Shown here: positions 45,165-55,529 of the stretch, piece by piece | How the letters are laid out: the number at the start of each line of letters is the position of its first letter | Numbering within the stretch: position 1 is the stretch's first letter | Assembly (NCBI GenBank): GCA_043758755.1 | Contig: JAYVMW010000015.1 | Coordinates: forward strand, 45,772-109,771 | Length of the DNA stretch: 64,000 nucleotides | Direction: 5' to 3' | DNA from: Solimicrobium sp043758755 | Lineage (GTDB): Bacteria > Pseudomonadota > Gammaproteobacteria > Burkholderiales > Burkholderiaceae_D | Notes under the pieces: generated by a model | The model's input: only the letters and a program-made list of their open reading frames with translations | What the model was told of the DNA's origin: nothing | Databases searched by the model: none | Program-made: the position numbers and the translations under genes

Positions 45165-47285
45165 ATGAAAAACGCAAAGAAACAGGGGGGCCAACCAACA
45201 CCAATGCCGCGCAAACCAGGCGCATTGGTGAAGGCCTGCAACATTGCAATGCTGACGCTCAGTGCGGGATATGCAGCGCAGGCTGCGGCCGAGAGTTTTA
45301 CTCTGGACAATGGCGATCAGGGACAATGGTCGCTCGATATGTCGCTGGGTAACAGCTGGCGCACCACCAACACCAATCCTGCGTTGTACAGTAAAGTTTA
45401 CGGCGGCAGCGGTGGTGACGGTAATCAGAATGGCGACCTGAATTTCGGTAAAGGCGATCCGTTTTCGACACCGTTCAACCTGAGCGGCGAAGTTCAGCTC
45501 AAGCATGACAATCTCGGTTTAGTGCTGGGTGCGCGGACCTGGTACGACTACACGCTGGAAAACCGCAAGGTACCGGTTGGTTCTTCCAATAACGGTTACG
45601 TGCCGAACTCCAGGTTGAACGACAACGGCTTTTATCCGCTCTCCAAATTTTCTGGCGTAACGCTGGACAACGCTTACGTGTTTGGCCTGTTCGAACCGGT
45701 CGAGGGCAAACCGCTGACAGTCAAGCTGGGTAACCAGGTGGTGAACTGGGGCGAGAGTTTATTTATTCCCGGCATTAATCAGTTTGGCGCGTTTAATGTG
45801 GTGGCTGCCCATCAGGTTGGCACGACCGTCAAGGATATCCTGCTGCCAATTCCGCAGATCAGTGCCAACTGGGGCCTGGGTGGCGGCGTCAGTCTGGAAG
45901 GTTTTTATCAGTTCATGGCGGTTAAAAATGTGGCGGACGGTTGCGGTACTTACTGGTCGCCCAGCGATGTCTACAACTGCAGCAGTTCGTCGCCGGTGCT
46001 GCTGGGTGATTCAACCGGTGTGAATCAGTATGGTCAGCTCAGCGGTCTGACTCCGCTGAATCCGTTGATGACGGCGATCGGTATGCCTGGTTATCATCCG
46101 AATTTCGGGGTGGGAGCCATACCGGACCTTGATCCGAAGAACAGCGGTCAGGTTGGCTTGTCCGTGCATTATTTTGAACCGACCTCCAGTATCGATTTCG
46201 GAGTTTATGCTGCCGCGTTCAATCAGCGCTCTCCGATGCTGGATTTCTACCGCATCGGCAATCCCAATACCTCATCCCTGTTTTCCGGTACGTTCAATGG
46301 AAAGCCGCCTTCCGCGCTGCTGGCGGCAGTTGGTGGCCTTACCCAAAAAGCCACGGCCGCAGCACAAGGTGCGGCAGCAGCGTCAGCGGCTGGCAATGCC
46401 GCACAGGCCGCAGCCCTGACTGCCGGAGCCAGGCAGGCCGCGGCAGCGGCTACCTCGCTGGGCGGTTTATATCCGCTGGTTTCACCTCTGTCGGGCGGCT
46501 GGGATTATTCGGCACCAACTCTGAAAGAATTCGGGCTGTCAGCCGCAACTGAAGTGGGTGGCTGGTCGCTGGCGGGCGAGGCCAGTTATACCGTGGGTGT
46601 TCCGGTGCAGTTCAATCCGGCTGATATGGTCATTGGTGACCTGATGGGCAATTTGCCGCCGGCACTGGGGGCAAGCGGCGCGTTTCTGAAAGCGAATGCC
46701 GGACCGCTGGCCGGGTATGCCAGCCAGCCGAACGGCAGCCTGCTCAAAGGCTTCGATCTGCATGACAAGGCGCAGATTCAGATGAATACCACCAAGATAT
46801 TCTCACAGGTGGCCGGCGCGGATTCATTGACACTGGTTGGTGAAATTGGTGCGCAGCATTGGAGTGGTATTGAGAATGCCGACACCCCGGGGGCGATCCG
46901 CTATGGTCGTGGCTTCACTTATGGCTACGCCACCACCAATCCGGTGGCCTGCGCCAAGCTCAATGCCAATCCCTCGTACTGTGCCGTAGCAGGCTTTGAT
47001 ACGGCTTCCGCTTGGGGCTACCGCATGATGGCCGAGATGAACTATCCGGATGTGGCGCTTGGCTGGAATCTGAAACCGCGTCTGTTCTGGTCGCAGGACG
47101 TGCACGGTACGTCGGGCGACGGTCTGTTCCTGGAACACCGGCATACCCTGGGCGTGGTAGTGCGCACCGAGTACATGAATAAATATTACGCGCAGATCGC
47201 TTACACAACCTTTAATCACAATGCGATGTATGACACGATGAATGACCGTGACAACATTGCAGCGCTGGTCGGCGTTCATTTCTAA
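45165..47285 (+). CDS. DUF1302-family outer membrane protein
   Basis: The protein has 706 residues. A signal peptide ends near AQAAA. The DUF1302 barrel-like sequence runs throughout, with LNDNGFYPLSKFSGVTLDNAYVFG, GNQVVNWGESLFIPGINQFGAFN and NYPDVALGWNLKPRLFWSQDVHGTS. About residues 395-430 are an Ala/Gln-rich low-complexity insert (AAAQGAAAASAAGNAAQAAA). Members co-occur with DUF1329 and RND genes in degraders of hydrophobic compounds and are thought to pass such substrates across the outer membrane. AGGAGA precedes the ATG. Confidence 0.92.
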   Translation: MKNAKKQGGQPTPMPRKPGALVKACNIAMLTLSAGYAAQAAAESFTLDNGDQGQWSLDMSLGNSWRTTNTNPALYSKVYGGSGGDGNQNGDLNFGKGDPFSTPFNLSGEVQLKHDNLGLVLGARTWYDYTLENRKVPVGSSNNGYVPNSRLNDNGFYPLSKFSGVTLDNAYVFGLFEPVEGKPLTVKLGNQVVNWGESLFIPGINQFGAFNVVAAHQVGTTVKDILLPIPQISANWGLGGGVSLEGFYQFMAVKNVADGCGTYWSPSDVYNCSSSSPVLLGDSTGVNQYGQLSGLTPLNPLMTAIGMPGYHPNFGVGAIPDLDPKNSGQVGLSVHYFEPTSSIDFGVYAAAFNQRSPMLDFYRIGNPNTSSLFSGTFNGKPPSALLAAVGGLTQKATAAAQGAAAASAAGNAAQAAALTAGARQAAAAATSLGGLYPLVSPLSGGWDYSAPTLKEFGLSAATEVGGWSLAGEASYTVGVPVQFNPADMVIGDLMGNLPPALGASGAFLKANAGPLAGYASQPNGSLLKGFDLHDKAQIQMNTTKIFSQVAGADSLTLVGEIGAQHWSGIENADTPGAIRYGRGFTYGYATTNPVACAKLNANPSYCAVAGFDTASAWGYRMMAEMNYPDVALGWNLKPRLFWSQDVHGTSGDGLFLEHRHTLGVVVRTEYMNKYYAQIAYTTFNHNAMYDTMNDRDNIAALVGVHF

Positions 47286-47304
47286 TATATCTGGAGACGT
47301 TTCA

Positions 47305-48660
47305 ATGAAAATAAATAAATTTGACAGCAAGCCGTTGGTTACCCTGATGGCTCTGGCCTGTATTTCCGTGATTTCCGTACCGGTTCTGGCCGGTACCGAA
47401 TTCGACCGTCTTGGCAAGGATTTGACGCCGATGGGTGCTGAGAAAGCAGCCAGTGCCGACGGCAGCATTCCAGTCTGGGAAGGTGGTTTGATCAAGGCGC
47501 CTGCGGACTTCAATCCCAAGAATGGCTACGCTGATCCGTTTGCCGGTGAAAAGCCGTTGCTGACCATTACTGCGGCCAACATGGCGCAGTACAAGGATAA
47601 GCTCGCACCGGGTCAAATGGAAATGATGAAGCATTTTCCTGACTATAAAATGAATATCTACCCCAGCCATCGCACGGCAGGCTACCCGCAAAGTGTCTAT
47701 GACAATGCCAAAGCCGAAGCAGGCAAGGCGCAATTGTCCGATGGTGGCAACGCGGTGAAAAATGTGGTGCATTCGAACCTGCCGTTTCCCATACCCAAAA
47801 CCGGTGTCGAGATCATCTGGAATCACCTGTTCCGCTATCGTGGTGGCAGTTTTGAACGCTATTCAGCCGGCTTTCCGGTATTGGCCAATGGTGCATTTAC
47901 ACCAGTGACCGAGAAAGAAAATTTTTTAATGGCGTCAGCTGAACCCAATCCGGAACCGAACCGTCTGTTTTCTTATCTGGCCATGATTACCGGCCCATCC
48001 AGTGTCGCCGGTGAATCACTGCTGGTGATTGATCCGATCGATCAGGTCAGAGAGTCACGCCAGGCCTGGGTGTATAACCCGGGTCAGCGCCGCGTCATGC
48101 GCGCGCCGGATGTGTCCTACGATTCGCCAGGTCTGGGCTCGGATGGCTTGCGTACCACGGATGATTATGACGGCTTCAACGGTGCTCCTGACCGCTATGA
48201 CTGGAAATTGATCGGCAAGAAAGAAATGTACATTGCCTACAATAATTTCAAGATGTCTTCCAAGAACGTTAAATATGTTGATCTGGTGCGCCCCGGCCAT
48301 CTGAATCAGGATCTGGTCCGTTATGAATCACATCGGGTTTGGGTAGTGGAAGCGACGCTGAAAGCCGGCAAGCGTCACATTTATGCCAAACGGGCCTTCT
48401 ATGTGGATGAAGACAGCTGGCAGGTTGCGCACACCGATTCCTACGATGGACGTGGCGAATTATGGCGCGTGCATGAAATTGACTCCGTGCAGTTTTACGA
48501 TGTTCCGACCGCCTGGACGGCCTGTGAAGCGATTTATGATCTGCAGTCGCGTCGTTATCTGGTTACCGGATTGACCAATCAGGAAAAGCCCATACGGTTT
48601 AATCTGAAACTGGATTCCAGCTATTTTTCTGCCGATAATTTACGTCGACTGAGTAACTGA
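47305..48660 (+). CDS. DUF1329-family exported protein
   Basis: The protein has 451 residues. A signal peptide ends at PVLA. DUF1329 hallmarks include PVWEGGL, YPSHRTAGYPQSVYDNA, VYNPGQRRVMRAPDVSYDSPGLGSDGLRTTDDYDGFNGAPDRYDWKLIGKKEMYI, and VWVVEATLKAGKRHIYAKRAFYVDEDSWQ. The fold is related to LolA/LppX-like lipid carriers, so it may shuttle a hydrophobic ligand through the periplasm. GGAGAC precedes the ATG at 47305. It is encoded 19 bp after the DUF1302 gene and is probably its functional partner. Confidence 0.92.
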   Translation: MKINKFDSKPLVTLMALACISVISVPVLAGTEFDRLGKDLTPMGAEKAASADGSIPVWEGGLIKAPADFNPKNGYADPFAGEKPLLTITAANMAQYKDKLAPGQMEMMKHFPDYKMNIYPSHRTAGYPQSVYDNAKAEAGKAQLSDGGNAVKNVVHSNLPFPIPKTGVEIIWNHLFRYRGGSFERYSAGFPVLANGAFTPVTEKENFLMASAEPNPEPNRLFSYLAMITGPSSVAGESLLVIDPIDQVRESRQAWVYNPGQRRVMRAPDVSYDSPGLGSDGLRTTDDYDGFNGAPDRYDWKLIGKKEMYIAYNNFKMSSKNVKYVDLVRPGHLNQDLVRYESHRVWVVEATLKAGKRHIYAKRAFYVDEDSWQVAHTDSYDGRGELWRVHEIDSVQFYDVPTAWTACEAIYDLQSRRYLVTGLTNQEKPIRFNLKLDSSYFSADNLRRLSN

Positions 48661-48691
48661 TCAAGCCAACAGTTTTCCAAGTGCAGTTTTT

Positions 48692-48720
48692 GCCCCTCTG
48701 TGTTGAGGGGCGTTTTTATT
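48692..48720 (+). terminator. Rho-independent terminator after the DUF1329 gene
   Basis: GCCCCTC-TGTGTT-GAGGGGC forms a 7-bp G/C stem followed by GTTTTTATT. It may attenuate rather than fully stop transcription, because the next two genes belong to the same functional set. Confidence 0.8.
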
Positions 48721-48775
48721 GTTTTCCGAAAAGTGCAGGCTGGTACTGTGGTCCTTTGAAATGGATTGGTAAAAA

Positions 48776-49981
48776 ATGGTCAAGAATCTGATGGGAAAAA
48801 AGCAAGCGGGCTCTTTCTTTGTTTTGTTAAGTTTATTTTCAATGCTGATGCTTCCAGGCCAGGCGCGCAGTGCAGTCGACGCGCTCGACAATCCTGCGTT
48901 GATGTCCCAAAAGGCAAGCCGCGCCTTATTATTGAATGTCGTGCGCGCCGGATCGCGTCTGGTTGCCGTTGGTGAACATGGCATCATCGTTTATTCGGAC
49001 GATCAGGGTGCGCACTGGATTCAGGCCCGGGTTCCGGTATCGGTTACGCTGACTGCTGCGTATTTTCCGCAACCATTAACTGGCTGGGCAGTAGGTCACG
49101 ATGGCGTGATACTGCACAGTACCACTGGTGGTTCCAGCTGGACCAGGCAGTTCGATGGCAATGAGGCCAACAGACTGATGCAAACAGAGGCGCAAATCAG
49201 GCTGGACCATGCAAATGAATTGCTGAGCAAGGCACAGGCGTCTGGCAAAGTGGACGCACAGCGCGCTGTTACTGATGCACAAAACGCTTTGGCAGAGGTT
49301 GAGGCAGGCATGAAATTCGGACCGTCCCGACCATTGCTGGGAGTCTGGTTCAACGATGATAAAGAAGGATTTGTAGTTGGGTCCTACGGGCAAATTTTTC
49401 ATACTGCAGATGCCGGTTCACATTGGGAATCATTGGCGCTGCGATTGAATAATCCGCAAGGGCTGCATTACAACGCCATCGGCAGCACGCCTTCTGGCGC
49501 GCTTGTTATTGCGGGTGAAGCCGGCAAGGTGTATCGCTGTGCCGATCACGGCACCACCTGGCAGACTTTGGATACCGGATATCAGGGACAATTGTTTGGC
49601 GTACTTGGCATTCCTGCCGGCAAAGGCGCTGAGAAATTGCTGGCCTTCGGTTTTGGTGGCCATATTTTTCAAAGTGATGCTGAAGAAAAACACTGGACCG
49701 AGCTGGCCAGCGTAACCAAAAAAAATCTGGTGGCCGGCACGATTCTGAAGGATGGCAGCGTTCAACTGGTTGGACAGGATGGCAGCATCCTGCGCAGCGA
49801 TCAGCAGGTCAGAGAATTTCATCTGATTCAGCCAGGTAGCGGTCTGTCGATAGCTGGCGCGCTGCAATCAGCGAGCGGCGACAAGGCAATTATGGCGGGA
49901 TCAGGCGGTTCGCATGCGATATCGTCAGCGAATGAACATGCTGGCAATAATGCCGCGCATCCCGGAAAGGTCAATCCATGA
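48776..49981 (+). CDS. YCF48/BNR-repeat exported protein
   Basis: The protein has 401 residues. A signal peptide ends around ARSA. Several beta-propeller blades of the YCF48/BNR type can be read (GEHGIIVYSDDQGAHWIQA, GHDGVILHSTTGGSSWTRQ, GSYGQIFHTADAGSHWESL, GEAGKVYRCADHGTTWQTL). A helical insertion (about 120-165) follows the second blade. Such proteins accompany DUF1302/DUF1329/RND genes and probably act as a periplasmic assembly or coupling factor. The stop overlaps the RND start (ATGA). Confidence 0.9.
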   Translation: MVKNLMGKKQAGSFFVLLSLFSMLMLPGQARSAVDALDNPALMSQKASRALLLNVVRAGSRLVAVGEHGIIVYSDDQGAHWIQARVPVSVTLTAAYFPQPLTGWAVGHDGVILHSTTGGSSWTRQFDGNEANRLMQTEAQIRLDHANELLSKAQASGKVDAQRAVTDAQNALAEVEAGMKFGPSRPLLGVWFNDDKEGFVVGSYGQIFHTADAGSHWESLALRLNNPQGLHYNAIGSTPSGALVIAGEAGKVYRCADHGTTWQTLDTGYQGQLFGVLGIPAGKGAEKLLAFGFGGHIFQSDAEEKHWTELASVTKKNLVAGTILKDGSVQLVGQDGSILRSDQQVREFHLIQPGSGLSIAGALQSASGDKAIMAGSGGSHAISSANEHAGNNAAHPGKVNP

Positions 49982-52377
49982 GAACCAACGAGACAACGTC
50001 TGATTTTTCCGAACACGACAATAAGATTCATGACAAAGTCAGTATTGTGGAACGCTTTCTGGAGCGACGCTTATTTGGCTATCGCATATCGGTACTGATG
50101 TTCTTTTTGCTGGCAACAATGCTGCTTGGCTATCAGGCATCGAAGTTGCGGCCGGATGCCAGTTTTCAGAAAATGGTGCCGGTCTACCATCCATTCATCG
50201 CCAATTACCTGAAGTATGAAAACGAACTACGCCCGCTCGGTAACGTCGTGCGTATTGCGGTGGAAGACACGCAGGGCGACATCTATAACCAGAATTATTT
50301 GGACACGTTAAAGAAGATTACTGACGAAGTGTTTTACATTCCCGGTGTCGATCGCGGCAATTTAAAGTCGCTGTGGACGCCGAATGTCAACTGGATGGAA
50401 GTCACTGAGGCCGGTATGACGGGCGGCCAGATCATTCCGGAAGGGTTCGACGGTTCACCTGAAAAAATCGATAAGGTCCGCACCAATGTGACCCGTTCGG
50501 GCCGAATCGGCAGTCTGGTCTCTGCCGATGCGCATTCCTCTATCGTTCTGATTCCGTTGCTGGAAACCGATCCTGAAACCGGCCAAAAGCTCGATTACGG
50601 CCTGTTCTCGGAGCGGTTGGAAACACTGGTACGCCACAAGTATGAATCCAATGGCATCCGGATTCATATCACCGGTTTTGCCAAGGTGGTGGGTGATCTG
50701 ATTCATGGTGCCCGCGCGATCGGACTGTTCTTTGCCATTACCTTTTTGCTCACAGTCGTTCTGCTGCTGTGGTATTCACGTTGCTGGCGCAGTACCCTGG
50801 TGACGATATTCTGTTGCAGTCTGGCGGTAGTGTGGCAACTCGGCATCGTGCATATGGTTGGATTCGGGCTGGATCCGTATTCGATACTGGTGCCGTTCCT
50901 GACGTTTGCCATCGGCGTCAGTCATGCCGTGCAAAATATCAACACCATGGCCACAGCGCGACTGTCCGGCAGCTCCAACATGGATACAGCGAAACTGACC
51001 TTCCGTCAGTTGTTTATTCCGGGTTGCATTGCTCTGCTGTGTGATGCTGTTGGATTCTCAACTTTGCTGGTGATTAAAATCGGTGTGATTCAGGAACTGG
51101 CGATCAGCGCCAGTATCGGTGTTGCCGTCATCATTCTGACCAAAATGTTTTTGCTGCCGGTGTTGATGTCCTATGTGGGCGTCTCTGACGCGTGCCTGCG
51201 CCATCAGGCGCGCAAACAGGGCGGCCAATACAGGATTGCGCACTTTCTGTCACGGTTTGCCGAACCACGCTTTGCGCGCCTGGCCGTGGTCATGGCGTTG
51301 CTGGTGTTTGGTGCAGCCTGGTCGATGAGCCGTGATCTGAAAATAGGTGACCTGGATCCCGGTGCGCCGGAATTGCGTCCGCAATCGCGTTACAACCGCG
51401 ACAACAGCTATATCAGCGCGCATTACTCAACCAGTCCGGACGTGTTCGTGGTCATGGTCAAAACGGCACCGAATGATTGTGGCACCTATCCTGTGGCCTC
51501 GGTGGTGGATCGGTTTCAATGGGAAATGGAAAATGTTCCCGGCGTGGAATCGACCGTTTCGCTGTTCTCTGTCATGAAAAAAGTTATCGCCAGTACCAAT
51601 GGTGGCGACCTGCGCTGGCAGGCACTGTCACGCAATCGCTTTGTATCGAATGCGGCGCATCGCATGTTGCCGTCTGAGTTGTACAGCAATGATTGTTCCA
51701 TGTTGCCGGTGCTGATTTTTTTAACAGATCATAAAGCCGACACCCTGACGCGCATTGTGCAGGCCTGTGAGAATTTCGCTGCCGATAACAACGACAGCAC
51801 CGCCCAATTCATGCTGGCCGCCGGCAATTCCGGAATCGAAGCAGCGACCAATATTGTGATCAAACAGGCCGAAGCGCGGATGTTGATTCTGGTGTATGCG
51901 ATGGTGGCGTTGCTGGTGCTGTGGGAGTTCCGGTCCTGGCGTGTCACGCTGTGCATCATGCTGCCGCTCTACATCACTTCGGCGTTGTGCGAAGCGATCA
52001 TGGCCAAACTCGGGCTTGGTGTAAAAGTGGCGACGCTGCCGGTGATCGCATTGGGTATCGGTATCGGGGTGGATTACGGGATCTACATTTACAATCGGCT
52101 GGAGCATTTTTTAGATCAGGGACTGGCACTCAAAGAAGCGTATTTCGAGACACTGAAAAGTACCGGTGCCGCAGTGGCGCTGACCGGCGTGACGCTGTCG
52201 CTGGGCGTGTTGACCTGGGTCTGGTCGGACATCAAGTTTCAGGCCGACATGGGGCTGTTGCTGACCTTTATGTTCTTATGGAACATGATCGGTGCGATTG
52301 TGATGATACCGGCGCTGGCGGCGTTATTGGTGCCGGCCACGGCTGACAGTAAGGAGCAACCGGCACGGCGAAATTAA
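49978..52377 (+). CDS. RND-superfamily (MMPL-type) transporter
   Basis: The protein has 799 residues. Two repeats of one helix, a large periplasmic loop and five helices give about 12 membrane segments. MMPL-type motifs include FLTFAIGVSHAVQNINTM in the first half and VIALGIGIGVDYGIYIYNRL in the second, with the Asp of the proton relay. It may move lipids or hydrophobic degradation substrates together with the DUF1302/DUF1329/YCF48 proteins. Translation is coupled to the preceding gene by a 4-bp overlap. Confidence 0.93.
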   Translation: MRTNETTSDFSEHDNKIHDKVSIVERFLERRLFGYRISVLMFFLLATMLLGYQASKLRPDASFQKMVPVYHPFIANYLKYENELRPLGNVVRIAVEDTQGDIYNQNYLDTLKKITDEVFYIPGVDRGNLKSLWTPNVNWMEVTEAGMTGGQIIPEGFDGSPEKIDKVRTNVTRSGRIGSLVSADAHSSIVLIPLLETDPETGQKLDYGLFSERLETLVRHKYESNGIRIHITGFAKVVGDLIHGARAIGLFFAITFLLTVVLLLWYSRCWRSTLVTIFCCSLAVVWQLGIVHMVGFGLDPYSILVPFLTFAIGVSHAVQNINTMATARLSGSSNMDTAKLTFRQLFIPGCIALLCDAVGFSTLLVIKIGVIQELAISASIGVAVIILTKMFLLPVLMSYVGVSDACLRHQARKQGGQYRIAHFLSRFAEPRFARLAVVMALLVFGAAWSMSRDLKIGDLDPGAPELRPQSRYNRDNSYISAHYSTSPDVFVVMVKTAPNDCGTYPVASVVDRFQWEMENVPGVESTVSLFSVMKKVIASTNGGDLRWQALSRNRFVSNAAHRMLPSELYSNDCSMLPVLIFLTDHKADTLTRIVQACENFAADNNDSTAQFMLAAGNSGIEAATNIVIKQAEARMLILVYAMVALLVLWEFRSWRVTLCIMLPLYITSALCEAIMAKLGLGVKVATLPVIALGIGIGVDYGIYIYNRLEHFLDQGLALKEAYFETLKSTGAAVALTGVTLSLGVLTWVWSDIKFQADMGLLLTFMFLWNMIGAIVMIPALAALLVPATADSKEQPARRN

Positions 52378-52440
52378 TCCGGACCGCCCATCGTGATGAT
52401 CCGGTCGGAAACAGACTCGGTTGCTATCCTGAAGTGGGCG

Positions 52441-53358
52441 TTACTTACTGTGCAGGGAATCGCTGATATCCTGCAGCACCTTGATAACCTTTGCTGCGGC
52501 GGGTGAAAGGCTGCGGCTACTGAGTGAGATAACGTTCATTGCAACGCTGGCCTGCTCCATTTCCGGGACCGGCAGCAGGACTAATTCGCCATTGGCAAGC
52601 TCTTTTTGAACGGCGCTGCTGGTTGTCAGTAACAACAGATCGCTGTTCAGTACGACATTTTTAATCACTTCAACGCTGTCGCAACTTAATGTTTGCGGGG
52701 ATCGCTCAGTGTTACCGCGTTTTTGGGGTTGCAGCAACGCTCTGAGCGCCTGAGGAAGAAAATTTACGGGAGGTAGATAGATCGAGGCAATATCAAAATC
52801 TGTCAGTTTATGTGCGTTTGACTCAAGCAGAGGATGATTTGCCCGGCAACAGAGAATACCGATTTGTTGCGCGAACGGGGTAATTTTAAATTCATGCAGC
52901 TCGCCTAACGTGCGCGGGTCGGCAATGAAAAATTCAATTCGTTCAGAGCGGACATGATCTGCCAGAGTCGCTGTGTCGTTGATCTCGACCGATAATTGCA
53001 AATCGGGAAATTCATGCACAATTCTCACCAGGCCTTCCGTTAAATAGCTGCTGGATGGAACCGGACCCATACCAAAACTCAATTTGCCAGATATGCCGCC
53101 ACGTAATGAGCGCATGTCATGCTCGAATCCATTGACGGTATGCATGAGCTCATGTGCCCGTTCAATGAATTGCCGGCCAGTAGCGGTAGGGACGACGCCA
53201 TGGCTGGTTCGTTCAAACAGAGTTAATTCCAGTTCCTGTTCAAGCGACTGAATACTTCTGGACAGAGCAGATTGAGTCAGATTAACTCTGGAAGCGGCTT
53301 TGACAAAACTGCCTTCCTGATACAGGGCGAGGACATGTTTCAGTTTCAGTAAATTCAT
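52441..53358 (-). CDS. LysR-family transcriptional regulator
   Basis: The protein has 305 residues. The HTH reads NLLKLKHVLALYQEGSFVKAASRVNLTQSALSRSIQSLEQELELTLFERTSHGVVPTATG, and a typical effector-binding domain follows (GKLSFGMGPVPSSSYLTEGLVRI). It lies at the end of the sulfate-ester locus, convergent with the RND gene, and is the likely regulator of those genes. The ATG at 53358 agrees with the usual LysR N terminus; a start 12 codons upstream is less likely. An IS4-type remnant begins 34 bp upstream of its start and may have displaced its promoter. Confidence 0.9.
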   Translation of the reverse strand: MNLLKLKHVLALYQEGSFVKAASRVNLTQSALSRSIQSLEQELELTLFERTSHGVVPTATGRQFIERAHELMHTVNGFEHDMRSLRGGISGKLSFGMGPVPSSSYLTEGLVRIVHEFPDLQLSVEINDTATLADHVRSERIEFFIADPRTLGELHEFKITPFAQQIGILCCRANHPLLESNAHKLTDFDIASIYLPPVNFLPQALRALLQPQKRGNTERSPQTLSCDSVEVIKNVVLNSDLLLLTTSSAVQKELANGELVLLPVPEMEQASVAMNVISLSSRSLSPAAAKVIKVLQDISDSLHSK

Positions 53359-53391
53359 AGTTGTCAATTTGAATGAGGATAAATAAAAAAC

Positions 53392-54227
53392 CACTATTGT
53401 GCGGTTAAATTACTAGGTAAAGCCAGCAAAGCCAATTCTGGAGCGGGTTTTGGTGGTTTTGGTGGTTTTAGAGGTGTCCACGATTTGAATTTGAAATTAG
53501 CCATTTGCGATAATCTCCGGTTTATTGAACTTGGGGTTAAGCATGAACGTGGGCAAAACGCTGTTTGCGCAGGTTATGGAATTTGTGCCATGGAAAAATT
53601 CCGGTCGCATCATCGGTCGGCATGGTGGTGATGCTGGGGTGAAAACTCTGAGTTGTGCCGATCTGTTTCGAATCATGGCATTTGCGCAGCTGACTTGGCG
53701 TGAGTCGTTGCGGGATATTGAAGTTTGCCTGACTGCCAATCGGGCGAAGTTGTTTCACATGGGATTGAAGAATATTCCGGCACGATCCACGTTGTCTGAT
53801 GCCCTCAATCAGCGTGACTGGCGGATCTATCATGCACTGGCTCAGCGGTTGATTGTACGAGCCAGAGAGTTGTACGCTGATTCGCCGATGACTGTGGATA
53901 TTGACGCCAGTGTTTATGCACTGGACGCAACAACTATTGACCTGTAATGGATCAAGCAACCTTTGCGCATCAAACATTTTTTGGGTAACAGCGAGAACGC
54001 CGTGAAGACGCAAATTTGGTGCGCCATCTCGACTTATGTACTGATCGCCATTATTAAAAAGGAATTGCAGTTGAAAGCCTCGCTCTATACTTTATTACAG
54101 ATTTTATCGGTCTCTGTTTTTGAGAAAACTGAGATTTCATGCGCCTTTCAGACCGATGGGTACATTTCCGAATCAGCACCCACCGCTAACCAACTGAATT
54201 TATTCGATTTTTAACCGGACACTACTG
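53392..54227 (+). mobile_element. Degenerate IS4-family insertion sequence
   Basis: The 836-bp remnant is bounded by imperfect 19-bp inverted repeats: CACTATTGTGCGGTTAAAT at 53392-53410 and, as reverse complement, CAGTAGTGTCCGGTTAAAA at 54209-54227 (15 of 19 matching). Intact elements of this type are about 1.2-1.4 kb, so the central part of the transposase is lost. No target duplication is evident. Confidence 0.75.
53525..54214 (+). pseudogene. IS4-family transposase, core deleted
   Basis: The N-terminal 140 codons encode the DUF4372-type start of IS4 transposases (FVPWKNSGRIIGRHGGDAGVK and on) up to the first catalytic-region motif YALDATTIDL. A TAA follows at 53945. In the same frame the C-terminal end continues without a start: WIKQPLRIKHFLGNSENAVKTQIWCAI and SESAPTANQLNLFDF. 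Roughly 130-160 residues with the remaining DDE residues are missing. It cannot be an active transposase. Confidence 0.85.
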
Positions 54228-54295
54228 TACCATCATAATAATTGAAAACGAGGGGGCAAAGCGTGCTCTTGACGCAATGACACCACAAAGCTGAT

Positions 54296-55144
54296 TCAGA
54301 TCGACGCATCGCCATCAGTAGCTGGTGAAATTCCAAGTCTCGCAAGTTCTGCGTGAAGGTACGCCGCGTCACTGTCCGGCGCGAGTAGAAGCTGCTGGAT
54401 TGCCCCATCCATCAACGCTGCGCGGAAATCGAATTGCATCGATAGGCCCGGAGGAAATTCGAATATTTTGCCGCCGTTCAGAGCAAATTGACCCATGCCG
54501 AGCGTGCTGAGTGACACGCGCAATTCCTTTTCATCGCTGAACTGTATTCCCTTAAGATAGGTGTATTGAATCGGATTTGGTAGATGTTCGGTGTTCGCTT
54601 GATGTCGTTCCCAATCGACATATTCGATGACACCATAGTTCACAGAAAAGATTTGGCGGCAGGTTATGCCGTTGAATGTCAGTACGGTTTGTTCAGGTAC
54701 AAGGCTCTGATTTAATCGGGCACGCAATTTGGAGAAGTTGAAAACAATGCCCACTTTGCCGTGTTCACTGCCGTTGGCATAATTGTTCCACAGATAGTCT
54801 GCGTTCTCGAGTCCGAAACAGCAGGCATAAGTCCTCGCCCGACACTGGTCATAATAGTCAGCGACGGAATACTCTGGCGCTTTCTCAAATTTCGCCCCGA
54901 GATTTCCTGGTTGGTCAGCGGGTAGTTGTTGACCATCGTGTGGATCCGCACCCGGAAAATCTTGGTAGCCATCAACTCGGCTGAAATAAAGGTATGAATC
55001 TTCAATCGAACGTAAAAGGTTTTCGATGGTCATCAGTTTGTCGAGCAACTGACCTTCGGGCGGCGCGACCAGTAAGCCAGTATGTGGCTCAATCCCACCC
55101 AGTGGAGCTGGGTAGGCCTTCGGTGGTTGTTTCTCAGTATCCAT
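54296..55144 (-). CDS. DUF2971-like protein of unknown function
   Basis: The protein has 282 residues. The middle part (ARTYACCFGLENADYLWNNYANGSEHGKVGIVFNFSKL) resembles the DUF2971 family core, in which a reaction to a mismatched Trp and Gly pattern is conserved; IEYVDWERH and QFSDEKELRVSL also fit. There is no signal peptide or membrane helix. DUF2971 proteins are common in genomic islands and beside defence genes, but have no settled function. GGAACA precedes the ATG at 55144. It is on the same strand as the AAA/subtilase pair but separated by about 680 bp and a terminator. Confidence 0.65.
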   Translation of the reverse strand: MDTEKQPPKAYPAPLGGIEPHTGLLVAPPEGQLLDKLMTIENLLRSIEDSYLYFSRVDGYQDFPGADPHDGQQLPADQPGNLGAKFEKAPEYSVADYYDQCRARTYACCFGLENADYLWNNYANGSEHGKVGIVFNFSKLRARLNQSLVPEQTVLTFNGITCRQIFSVNYGVIEYVDWERHQANTEHLPNPIQYTYLKGIQFSDEKELRVSLSTLGMGQFALNGGKIFEFPPGLSMQFDFRAALMDGAIQQLLLAPDSDAAYLHAELARLGISPATDGDASI

Positions 55145-55529
55145 GACGTGTTCCAAAATGACAACAAGTTTGCAACTGATTTATACACCCACCAAAGTCG
55201 ATATCTCGCTGCAAATTACCGACCCCGCGAGCGCAATGAGCCATTTCCAAAGACCCGGAAACAAGATTTATCCTCGTTACCTGCTCTCCGCGTCGGGGCG
55301 AATTCGGTCTACCAATGCCGAAACAAAACTGCTTGAATCGTCCGCGTGTAACTGTTTTATTTATAAGGAAACGGATAGTGCCCTTTGCGGACTTTAGCCT
55401 TTTTCGGCGGGGAGGGGCGGAGAGAATATTGGCCTGGAGAGAGAGGAAACCGGCCTCAGGGCTCATTTTGACCATGGCGCGCAGTCCGCGAACACCCGCG
55501 CCAGGATCCGCGAACACGCGGTAATGCGC

